DNA from: Dokdonella_A ginsengisoli | Lineage (GTDB): Bacteria; Pseudomonadota; Gammaproteobacteria; Xanthomonadales; Rhodanobacteraceae | DNA: 64,000 nt | Reading direction: 5' to 3' | NCBI RefSeq assembly: GCF_042652785.1 | Contig: NZ_JBHSHD010000006.1 | Coordinates: 310,001 to 374,000 of the forward strand | Shown: one piece after another, positions 17,048 to 24,441 of the stretch | Numbering within the stretch: the first letter of the stretch is position 1 | Layout of the letters: each line of letters starts with the position of its first letter | The notes under the pieces: model-generated | Told to the model about the DNA's origin: nothing | Databases searched by the model: none | What the model saw: the letters and a program-made list of their open reading frames with translations, nothing else | Translations under genes and position numbers: made by a program

Positions 17048-17776
17048 ATGAACCGAAGCAGGCGAGCGCTCGTCACCGGCGGCAGCGGCGACATCGGCGG
17101 TGCGATCGCGCAGGCGCTGGCGGCCGAAGACTGCGAGGTGTTCGTGCACGCCAACGCGCAGCTCGATCGCGCCGAAGCGGTGGCCGAAACGATCCGCGCC
17201 AACGGCGGCGCCGCGCAGGCGCTGGCCTTCGACCTGGTCGACGGCGCGGCCACGCGCGCAGCGCTCGAACGCGTGCTCGAGGGCGGCCCGGTGCCGATCC
17301 TCGTGCACAACGCCGGCATCCACGACGACGCGCCACTGGCCGGCATGCGCGAGGAGCAGTGGCGGCGCGTCATCGACGTCTCGCTGCACGGTTTCTTCCA
17401 CGTCACCCAGCCACTGCTGCTGCCGATGGCGCGCCTGCGCTGGGGGCGCATCGTGTGCGTGTCGTCGGTGGCGGCCGTGCTCGGCAACCGCGGTCAGACC
17501 AACTACGCGGCGGCGAAATCGGCCCTGCACGGCGCGTCGAAATCGCTGGCGCGCGAGATGGCTTCGCGCGGCATCACCGTGAACGTAGTCGCGCCGGGCG
17601 TGATCGCCGGACGCATGAGCGCGGACAGCTTCGGCGAGGCCGAGATCCGGGCGCTGGTTCCGGCCGGCCGCGCCGGTACGCCGGAGGAAGTCGCATCCGT
17701 GGTGCGCTTCCTGTGCTCGGAGGCGGCCGCCTACGTCAACGGCCAGGTCATCGGCGTCAACGGCGGCATGGCGTGA
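17048..17776 (+). CDS. 3-ketoacyl-ACP reductase, SDR family (ApeQ/FabG-like)
   Basis: 242 residues from ATG 17048. SDR features: cofactor loop TGGSGDIGGAI (residues 8-18), HNAGIHDD, catalytic Ser in VSSVAAV, YAAAKSALHGASKSLA (Tyr-x3-Lys), and the C-terminal YVNGQVIGVNGGMA typical of FabG. NADPH-dependent reduction of 3-oxoacyl-ACP is expected. It may be general FabG or the APE reductase. The latter is favoured because it lies close to the APE ketosynthase genes (19786-21756) and away from any fatty-acid operon. Confidence 0.8.
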   Translation: MNRSRRALVTGGSGDIGGAIAQALAAEDCEVFVHANAQLDRAEAVAETIRANGGAAQALAFDLVDGAATRAALERVLEGGPVPILVHNAGIHDDAPLAGMREEQWRRVIDVSLHGFFHVTQPLLLPMARLRWGRIVCVSSVAAVLGNRGQTNYAAAKSALHGASKSLAREMASRGITVNVVAPGVIAGRMSADSFGEAEIRALVPAGRAGTPEEVASVVRFLCSEAAAYVNGQVIGVNGGMA

Positions 17777-17896
17777 CGCACTGCGCACTCGCGCAACGTG
17801 ACGGTCACGCATGTTTCATGCGCGCACCGCAAGCTCGTTCGCGAAGGGGGCAACGTCATGCGCGGCGCGTTCGACGCGTCGCGCGGGGAGTCTGCC

Positions 17897-19018
17897 ATGC
17901 GCCTGTTTTCCGTCCTGCTCGCAATCGGCTTCGCCGCCGTGTCTAGCGTCACCGCCCTGGCCGCCGACGGCGGCGAGGAATCCGACAACCGTCCGATCAC
18001 GCACGCGCCGATCGTCATCGGCCACCGCGGAGCGAGCGGCTATCGTCCCGAGCACACGCTCGCATCCTATGAACTGGCGATCGATCTCGGCGCCGACTTC
18101 GTCGAGCCGGACGTGGTGTCCACGCGCGACGGCGTTCTGGTCGCCCGCCACGAGAACGAGATCGGCGGCACCACCGACGTCGCCGATCATCCCGAGTTCG
18201 CCGAGCGCCGCACGACCAAGACGATCGACGGCAACGCCGTCATCGGCTGGTTCACCGAGGACTTCACGCTGGCCGAGCTGAAGACCCTGCGCGCGCGCGA
18301 GCGCCTGCCGGAGCTGCGCCAGCGCAACACGCTCTACGACGACCGCTACGAGATCCCGACCCTGGCCGAGGTCATCGCGCTGGTGAAGGCCAAGCAGCGC
18401 AGCACGCATCGCACGATCGGCCTGTATCCGGAAACCAAGCATCCGACCTATTTCCGCAGCATCGGCCTCGCGCTGGAGGCGCCGCTGGTGCGCACGCTGC
18501 ACGCGGCCGGCTACCGCAGCGCGCGCTCGCCGGTGTTCATCCAGTCCTTCGAGGTCGGCAACCTGCGCGATCTTTCGCGCATGACGCGGCTGCCGCTGGT
18601 GCAGCTCGTCGACGCCGCCGGCCAGCCGTACGATTTCGTCGCCAGCGGCGATCCGCGCACCTACGCCGATCTCGTCACGCCCGACGGCCTGCGCGAAGTC
18701 CGCCGCTACGCCGCCGGCGTCGGCGTGGCCAAGAACCTGATCGTGCCGCGCGACATGGCCGGGGCCCTGCTGCCGCCGACGACCCTCATCGCCGATGCGC
18801 ACGCGGCCGGCCTGCTGGTGCACGCCTGGACCTTCCGCAACGAGAACAGCTTCCTGCCGCTGGACTATCGCGTCGGCGACGCGGCAGATCCGGCCAGCGC
18901 GGCGCTGTACGGCAAGGCCTTCGACGAGTACGCGCTGTTCTTCGGCCTGGGCCTGGACGGCGCCTTCAGCGACAACCCGGACACCGCGGTCGCCGCGCGC
19001 GCGGTGCTGGAGCGCTGA
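17897..19018 (+). CDS. glpQ: Periplasmic glycerophosphodiester phosphodiesterase
   Basis: 373 residues from ATG 17897 (GGGGAG nine bases upstream) with a signal peptide ending TALAADGG. The GDPD catalytic signature is complete: GHRGASGYRPEHTLASY, then LGADFVEPDVVSTRDGVLVARHE. Long DVADHPEFAERR and WFTEDFTLAELKTLRA stretches identify the GlpQ-like periplasmic type. It hydrolyses glycerophosphodiesters to glycerol-3-phosphate and an alcohol, with a metal ion. It ends six bases from the convergent glycosyltransferase gene, so no terminator space is left. Confidence 0.9.
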   Translation: MRLFSVLLAIGFAAVSSVTALAADGGEESDNRPITHAPIVIGHRGASGYRPEHTLASYELAIDLGADFVEPDVVSTRDGVLVARHENEIGGTTDVADHPEFAERRTTKTIDGNAVIGWFTEDFTLAELKTLRARERLPELRQRNTLYDDRYEIPTLAEVIALVKAKQRSTHRTIGLYPETKHPTYFRSIGLALEAPLVRTLHAAGYRSARSPVFIQSFEVGNLRDLSRMTRLPLVQLVDAAGQPYDFVASGDPRTYADLVTPDGLREVRRYAAGVGVAKNLIVPRDMAGALLPPTTLIADAHAAGLLVHAWTFRNENSFLPLDYRVGDAADPASAALYGKAFDEYALFFGLGLDGAFSDNPDTAVAARAVLER

Positions 19019-19024
19019 TCGCGG

Positions 19025-19789
19025 TCAGGCGTCGGCCGGAGGGTCGAACACCAGCGGCGGCGTCGCGTGCGAGCGGCGGTAGCTGTCCACGACGCGGCCG
19101 TAGTGGATCACGCGGCCGACCGTGTACAGCGTGATGCGCGTGACGTCGCGCACCGGACGGAAATGGCTGAGGCGGAATTCGCCGTGGTAGCGCGACTCGA
19201 TCGGCACCGAGACGATGCCGAGCTTCTTGTCGCGCGCCGCGGCGATCAGCAGGGCCGCCTCGAACACGAAGTCGTCGGCTTCCAGGTCGGCCAGTTCGAG
19301 CGCGCCGAGCGGGTAGTAGCGCTGCCCGCTCTGCGTGTCCGCCACCGGCACGCCGCAGCCCCAGGAGATGCCCCAGTCGGCGAAGTCGTTGGCGCGGCGG
19401 CGCGCGGGCGGCTGGTTCTCGCGGTTGCGGATGCGCGCGCCGATCACGACGTGTTCGGGATAGCGCCGCGCCGCCGCGAGCAGGCGCGGGATGTCGGAAG
19501 CCAGATGCTGGCCGTCGCCGTCCATTGCGACCACCGCGTCGAAGCCGAGCTCGAGCGCCTTGCGGAAGCCGTCGCGCAGGCCCTGGCCCTTGCCCAGCGG
19601 CGCGGTGTGGCGGATCACCGTGATCGGCAGGTCGGCGACGCGCTCGAGCGTGGCGTCGGTGGAGCCGTCGTCGACGAGGATCACGTTCGGGCAGACCGCC
19701 AGCACGGACTGGATCACGTCGCGGATCGCGCGCTCCTCGTTCAGCGCCGGGATCACCACCGCGACGCGGGCGGGATCGGTCGCGCTCAC
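19025..19789 (-). CDS. Family 2 glycosyltransferase of the aryl-polyene set
   Basis: 254 residues with a standard GT-A core: VVIPALNEERAIRDVI, ILVDDGSTD, and the metal-binding DGDGQH. There are no membrane helices, so it is a cytoplasmic enzyme acting at the membrane face. It overlaps the preceding chain-length-factor gene by four bases (ATGA), so it belongs to the three-gene unit 21756-19025. Xanthomonadin/APE loci carry such a glycosyltransferase; the sugar and acceptor are not known from sequence. Confidence 0.82.
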   Translation of the reverse strand: MSATDPARVAVVIPALNEERAIRDVIQSVLAVCPNVILVDDGSTDATLERVADLPITVIRHTAPLGKGQGLRDGFRKALELGFDAVVAMDGDGQHLASDIPRLLAAARRYPEHVVIGARIRNRENQPPARRRANDFADWGISWGCGVPVADTQSGQRYYPLGALELADLEADDFVFEAALLIAAARDKKLGIVSVPIESRYHGEFRLSHFRPVRDVTRITLYTVGRVIHYGRVVDSYRRSHATPPLVFDPPADA

Positions 19790-20556
19790 GCCGACACCTC
19801 CACCACGAGCGCGCTCGCCGCACCGGCCGGCAGGCGCAGCGAAGCGGTTTCGCCGCGCGCCAGCGCGCGCAGCAGCGGCAGCGCGGCGGCGACCGAGGCC
19901 CTGGCCTCGGCGGCTTCGGCGGGCACGGCCTCATGGCGCAGGTGCAGGGTCGCCTGCGTCTGCGGCCCGCGCACGGCGTTCAGCACGAAGGCGGCGCCGA
20001 GCGTCGTGTCCGCGCGCATGACCTCGGCCAGCGGGCCGCTGGCGCCGACGTCGTAAACGGCGAGCAGCACCGGCCGCTGCTCGGCCAGCGCTTCGAGCGC
20101 CGCTTCGAGCAGGCCAGCGGCGAAGCTGCCGCTGCCGGCCGCGAGCGCGGTGGAGGCCTCGCGGCAGCCGGTCGCCACGGTCCAGTAGCCGGCGGCGGCG
20201 TTGTGCACGGAATTGTGGAAGCGTGTGGGCGACACCTCGAGCGGGGCGTTCGCCAGCGTGGTGCAGACGGCGTCGGTGGTGATGACGTCGCCGTGCATCG
20301 ACACGAATATGCACGGCAGGTCGGCCGCGGCGCGCGCGGCCGCGACGCAGGCCTGTTCGGCGACCTCGCAGGCGAGCAGGACCACGTCCGGAGCGCGTCG
20401 CCGCTCGCCCGGCGCGAGCACGCCCGCTGCGGGCCTGGCGACAGGCGCCTGCGGCGGGACGGCTTCGCCGCGCAACGCGCGCGCGGCGGCGGCCCAGGTC
20501 GGCCACTGCGGTGACCACCAGCCGATTCCTTCGAGATGAACGGTCAGTGCGTCCAT
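19786..20556 (-). CDS. Beta-ketoacyl synthase-like chain-length factor (ApeC-like)
   Basis: 256 residues, much shorter than a full ketosynthase and without the active-site cysteine. Diagnostic stretches are CIFVSMHGDVITTDAVC and SPTRFHNSVHNAAAGYW, typical of the KS-like subunit (Pfam Ketoacyl-synt_2) in aryl-polyene systems. It likely forms a heterodimer with the ketosynthase encoded nine bases upstream and sets polyene length. Position between ketosynthase and glycosyltransferase supports this. Confidence 0.85.
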   Translation of the reverse strand: MDALTVHLEGIGWWSPQWPTWAAAARALRGEAVPPQAPVARPAAGVLAPGERRRAPDVVLLACEVAEQACVAAARAAADLPCIFVSMHGDVITTDAVCTTLANAPLEVSPTRFHNSVHNAAAGYWTVATGCREASTALAAGSGSFAAGLLEAALEALAEQRPVLLAVYDVGASGPLAEVMRADTTLGAAFVLNAVRGPQTQATLHLRHEAVPAEAAEARASVAAALPLLRALARGETASLRLPAGAASALVVEVSA

Positions 20557-20565
20557 GCGCGCGGC

Positions 20566-21756
20566 TCAGTGCGCCCGCCCGAACGCCAGTGTGCAGTTGT
20601 TGCCGCCGAAGCCGAACGAGTTGCTCAGGGCGACGCGGATCGGCCGCGACTCGTTGTCGAACGCGAACGAGGCGCTGCAGGCGGGGTCGGGCACGGTGCT
20701 GTTGAGGCAGCCGGGCACCAGGTCGCTTTCCATCGCCAGCAAGGTCAGCGCGCTCTCGAGGATGCCGGCCGCGCCGAGCGTGTGGCCGGTCCAGCCCTTG
20801 GTCGCGCTGACGCGGGTCGAGGCGTCGAACACGTCGGCGACCACGGCCGCCTCCACCGCGTCGTTCTTCAGCGTGGCGGTGCCGTGCAGGTTGACGTAGT
20901 CGACCTCGCGCGGCGCCAGGCCGGCGCGGGCGAGGGCGTCGGCCAGCGCGCGGCGCGCGCCGAGGCCTTCCGGATGTGGCGTGGACATGTGGTAGGCGTC
21001 GGAGGATTCGCCGTAGCCGAGCAGGCGCGGCGCGTCGGCGGCGCCGTCGCGTTCGAGCAGGGCGAAGCCGGCCGCCTCGCCGAGCGACAGGCCGCGGCGC
21101 GCGGCGTCGAACGGGCGGCAGACCTCGGGCGAGACCAGCTCCAGCGCATTGAATCCGAACAGCACGCTGCCGCAGAGCGTGTCGACGCCGGCCAGCACGG
21201 CGGCGTCGGCCAGGCCCAGGCGCAGCAGGCGTTCGGCCTTGGCGAAGATCTTCGCGCTCGACGAGCAGGCGGTGGCGACGGTCAGGCACGGCCCGCGCGT
21301 GCCGAGCGCCGCCTCGAGGAACTCGCCCAGCGAATGCGGCGTGTGCAGGTTCGCGGCCTGCAGATGCGGCGGAAAGCGGCCGTGGTCGAGTTCGCGGTAA
21401 GCCTGTTCGGTCGCGCCGATGCTCGAGGTCGAGGTGCCGACCACGAGCGCGACGCGGCCGGCGCCGTGGCGCTCGATGCATTCGCGTACGGCGTCGAGGA
21501 AGCCGTCGGCGGCCAGGCCCATCCAGGCGAGCCGGTTGTTGCGGCTGTCGTGATCGGCGTAGGCAGCCGGCAGCGGCGCGGCTTCCAGGCCTTCGACGCG
21601 GCCGATCGCGCAGGCCAGCGGCTCGGGGGTGAAGTCGTTCGCGCGCAGGCCGCTGCGGCGCGCGTGCAGAGCGGCTGCGTGCGCGGCGCGGCCGCGTCCG
21701 AGCGCGGACGTGGCGGTGAATGCGGTGATGGCGAGGGGGCGGATGCGGCTGGGCAC
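20566..21756 (-). CDS. Beta-ketoacyl-ACP synthase of aryl-polyene biosynthesis
   Basis: 396 residues with the complete ketosynthase triad: Cys164 in ATACSSS, His291 in LHGTAT and His325 in GWTGHTLGAAG, plus the C-terminal NSFGFGGNN loop. It performs decarboxylative condensation with malonyl-ACP. It heads the three-gene leftward unit with the chain-length factor and glycosyltransferase. A CATAAT box on the minus strand at 21789-21784 could be its -10 element, with no clear -35. Context favours APE over FabF. Confidence 0.87.
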   Translation of the reverse strand: MPSRIRPLAITAFTATSALGRGRAAHAAALHARRSGLRANDFTPEPLACAIGRVEGLEAAPLPAAYADHDSRNNRLAWMGLAADGFLDAVRECIERHGAGRVALVVGTSTSSIGATEQAYRELDHGRFPPHLQAANLHTPHSLGEFLEAALGTRGPCLTVATACSSSAKIFAKAERLLRLGLADAAVLAGVDTLCGSVLFGFNALELVSPEVCRPFDAARRGLSLGEAAGFALLERDGAADAPRLLGYGESSDAYHMSTPHPEGLGARRALADALARAGLAPREVDYVNLHGTATLKNDAVEAAVVADVFDASTRVSATKGWTGHTLGAAGILESALTLLAMESDLVPGCLNSTVPDPACSASFAFDNESRPIRVALSNSFGFGGNNCTLAFGRAH

Positions 21757-21897
21757 GCGGCAACGGTGCAGTGGACTAATAGAATTATGACACGCCGCCG
21801 CGCGCGCGAAGCCGAGGGCTGCGGCGTCGCGACGCGGCGGAGCCGCAGCGGCGTCCTGCTACGATCCCGCGCGCCGTCCTCGCTGCCGAGTCCGACC

Positions 21898-22860
21898 GTG
21901 ACCGCTTCCGCTTCGACATCCCGGCTCGACCAGGTCGCCGCCTTCCTCGGCGATCTGCAGGACCGCATCTGCGCGGCGCTGGCGGCCGCGGACGGAACCG
22001 CCTCGTTCGCCGAGGACGTCTGGCAGCGCGGCGCGGACACCCAGACCGCTGCCGCATCGCCGCCGGCCGGCGCTCCGTCGCTGGGCGGCGGACGCTCGCG
22101 CGTGCTGAAGAACGGTGCGGTGTTCGAGCAGGCCGGCGTCGGCTTCTCGCGCGTCGGCGGCGAGCACCTGCCGCCGGCGGCCAGCGCGCATCGGCCCGAA
22201 CTCGCCGGCCGCGCCTGGACCGCGCTGGGCGTGTCGCTGGTCGTGCATCCGCGCAATCCGTATCTGCCGACCACGCACATGAACGTGCGCTACTTCGAGG
22301 CGCGTGCCGAGGGGCAGGCGCCGGTGTGGTGGTTCGGCGGCGGCTTCGACCTGACGCCGTTCTATCCGTTCGACGAGGACGCGCGCCACTGGCACACGGT
22401 CGCGCGCGACCTGTGCGCGCCGTTCGGCGCCGAGGTCTATCCGCGCTACAAGCAGTGGTGCGACGACTACTTCTACCTCAAGCACCGCGGTGAGACGCGC
22501 GGCATCGGCGGGCTGTTCTTCGACGACCTGAACGCGTGGGACTTCGAGCGCTGCTTCGCCTTCACGCGCGCGGTCGGCGACGGATTCCTCGATGCGTATC
22601 TGCCGATCGTCGAGCGCCGCAAGGCGACGCCGTACGGCGAGCGCGAGCGCGAATTCCAGCTGTACCGGCGCGGCCGCTACGTCGAGTTCAACCTCGTGTT
22701 CGACCGCGGCACACTGTTCGGCCTGCAGTCCGGCGGCCGCACCGAATCGATCCTGATGAGCCTGCCGCCGCGCGTGCGCTTCGAGTACGGCTACGTGCCG
22801 GAACCGGGCAGCGCGGAGGCGCGGCTGGCCGAGTATCTGACGCCGCGCGACTGGCTCTGA
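21898..22860 (+). CDS. hemF: Oxygen-dependent coproporphyrinogen III oxidase
   Basis: 320 residues starting at GTG 21898. Family blocks are all present: PTTHMNVRYF, GGGFDLTPFYPFDED, YKQWCDDYFYLKHR, RGIGGLFFDDL and YVEFNLVFDRGTLFGLQSGG, ending TPRDWL. It converts coproporphyrinogen III to protoporphyrinogen IX in the cytoplasm using oxygen, the aerobic step of haem synthesis. A region of about 15 Ala/Pro/Gly residues (TQTAAASPPAGAPSLGGG) is inserted before the conserved SRVLKNGAVFEQAG. It is divergent from the ketosynthase gene. Confidence 0.95.
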   Translation: MTASASTSRLDQVAAFLGDLQDRICAALAAADGTASFAEDVWQRGADTQTAAASPPAGAPSLGGGRSRVLKNGAVFEQAGVGFSRVGGEHLPPAASAHRPELAGRAWTALGVSLVVHPRNPYLPTTHMNVRYFEARAEGQAPVWWFGGGFDLTPFYPFDEDARHWHTVARDLCAPFGAEVYPRYKQWCDDYFYLKHRGETRGIGGLFFDDLNAWDFERCFAFTRAVGDGFLDAYLPIVERRKATPYGEREREFQLYRRGRYVEFNLVFDRGTLFGLQSGGRTESILMSLPPRVRFEYGYVPEPGSAEARLAEYLTPRDWL

Positions 22861-22879
22861 GGCTCGTGAGCGGGCCGGG

Positions 22880-23377
22880 TCATTTCCACTCGTACAGCGT
22901 GAAGTAGACCGGCGACACCGGCCCTTCGCGCGCGTCGCGCACAAGGCGACCGGTGCCGTCCTCGTCGTAGAACGTCTGCACCGGACCGTTCGGGCGCTTG
23001 ATCTTGATCATCCACAAGCGTCCGTTCTGGCGGTACTCCTCGATGGTGTCGTCGCCCTGCTGGCGCGTGGTCACGTTGCTGGCGGCGACGCGCTCGGCAT
23101 TGGCCGCGCGGTCGCGCGAGGCCTTGTCGCGCACCAGGCGCGCGTCGGGCTTGGGCGGCGGCGCGAGCGGATCGTCGACGACGGCCGGCTCCTGCGCAGC
23201 GGCCGCTTCCGTGCCGGCCTGCGGCGCCGCGGCGGTGCCGACGCCCGGATCGTTCAGACCCGGCGGCGGCGGTACTTCGGCCTTCGGGGGCTTGCGTTCG
23301 GCAGCGATCGCCGGCGCCGTGCCGGCGAGGCAGGCGGCGAGCAGGGCGGCGAAAAGAGGACGGATTTTCGGGTTCAT
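22880..23377 (-). CDS. Exported DUF2782-family protein
   Basis: 165 residues from ATG 23377, preceded by a strong AGGAGG. There is a signal peptide (residues 1-26, ending IAAE), a long Pro/Ala/Lys-rich linker, and a C-terminal DUF2782-like domain (TIEEYRQNGRLWMIKIKRPNG, TFYDEDGTGRLV). Such proteins commonly sit beside polA in xanthomonads. The function is unknown. It ends convergently with hemF, 19 bases apart. Confidence 0.75.
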   Translation of the reverse strand: MNPKIRPLFAALLAACLAGTAPAIAAERKPPKAEVPPPPGLNDPGVGTAAAPQAGTEAAAAQEPAVVDDPLAPPPKPDARLVRDKASRDRAANAERVAASNVTTRQQGDDTIEEYRQNGRLWMIKIKRPNGPVQTFYDEDGTGRLVRDAREGPVSPVYFTLYEWK

Positions 23378-23618
23378 GCAGACGCCTCCTGGGAATGCGC
23401 AGGAGCCTAGCAGACCGCCGTTGAACCTGGGCGAACGCGGCGCGCGTTCTTGCCGCATCCTGGATGTCCGGACGGAGCGGTTCGCAGGATCGTCTCCAGC
23501 GTGGACGCCGGGAACTGGCGACGTGCGCTGCCGCCGTCACGACGGCCCTGTGGGCCCTGCTTGGGATCGGCGCCGCGCTTTTGCGTAGGAGAGGACGGTC
23601 CCTGCCCGGAGTCGCCTC

Positions 23619-24374
23619 ATGTTCCAGCGCTTTCTTTCCGCCCTGTTCGCCGTCGCCTGCACGTGGGCGGCCGGTCCCGCCGCCGCGCAGGCGACCTTTC
23701 TCGACCGCGTCGAGACGTCCGACGCGCTGATGCAGCTGATGCCCTGGTACAACGGCCCCATCACCCGCATCGGCACGGTCCAGTACTGCCTCAGCGATCC
23801 GCCGATCTTCTCCGACCGCGTGATGGGCTATGCCGGCTTCAGCCATCCGCCGCCGGACTTCACCCCGGCGGTGGGCGAGGTGTTCTACACGCACGTCGTG
23901 CTCGGCCATCCGGGCAATCCCTGCACCGGCAGCGCGGTCGGCATCGAGTTGATCCTGCCGCCGGGCATCGAGATCGCCAATTCGGCCACCGACCCGGTGT
24001 TCTGCTTCGGGATCCTTCCCAACCCCAACCGCCTGCACAATCTCGACACCGATCCGGACTACGGCTGCCCGACGAGCTTTCCGCCGGGATTGCAGGGGTA
24101 TGCCGTCCGGCCGCTGCGCGGCGGGCTCGGCAACAGCGGCGCGTGGGGCATGCACCAGGGCTTCTGGCTGGAAATCCTGATCCCGCTGCGCGCCACGCAG
24201 GTGTATCTGGGCAACGACAGCATCGTTTGGCGCGTGAATCCCGACATCGGCGTGGTCGGCTATCCGCAGGTGCCTGCGTTCGCCAACGGCGACGTGATCT
24301 TCCGTTCCGCGATGGAGGACACGCTGCTCAGCCTCGACCTGTGCACGCTCAATCCACCGCCGCAAGGCTGCTGA
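23619..24374 (+). CDS. Secreted protein of unknown function
   Basis: 251 residues with a clear signal peptide (MFQRFLSALFAVACTWAAGPAAAQA). The mature part has six or so cysteines, likely paired (QYCLSD, NPCTGS, PVFCFG, DYGCPT, DLCTLNPPPQGC at the extreme end), and no recognised domain. Preceded by GGAGTCGCCTC, a weak ribosome site. Its composition is less GC-rich than that of neighbours. Nothing in the context suggests a function. Confidence 0.65.
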   Translation: MFQRFLSALFAVACTWAAGPAAAQATFLDRVETSDALMQLMPWYNGPITRIGTVQYCLSDPPIFSDRVMGYAGFSHPPPDFTPAVGEVFYTHVVLGHPGNPCTGSAVGIELILPPGIEIANSATDPVFCFGILPNPNRLHNLDTDPDYGCPTSFPPGLQGYAVRPLRGGLGNSGAWGMHQGFWLEILIPLRATQVYLGNDSIVWRVNPDIGVVGYPQVPAFANGDVIFRSAMEDTLLSLDLCTLNPPPQGC

Positions 24375-24441
24375 GGGCGGCGGCGTTGCAAAGCCGGCGG
24401 GCGCGCGCCAAGCTGCGGGCCCGCTGCCGTTGCGTCCCGTC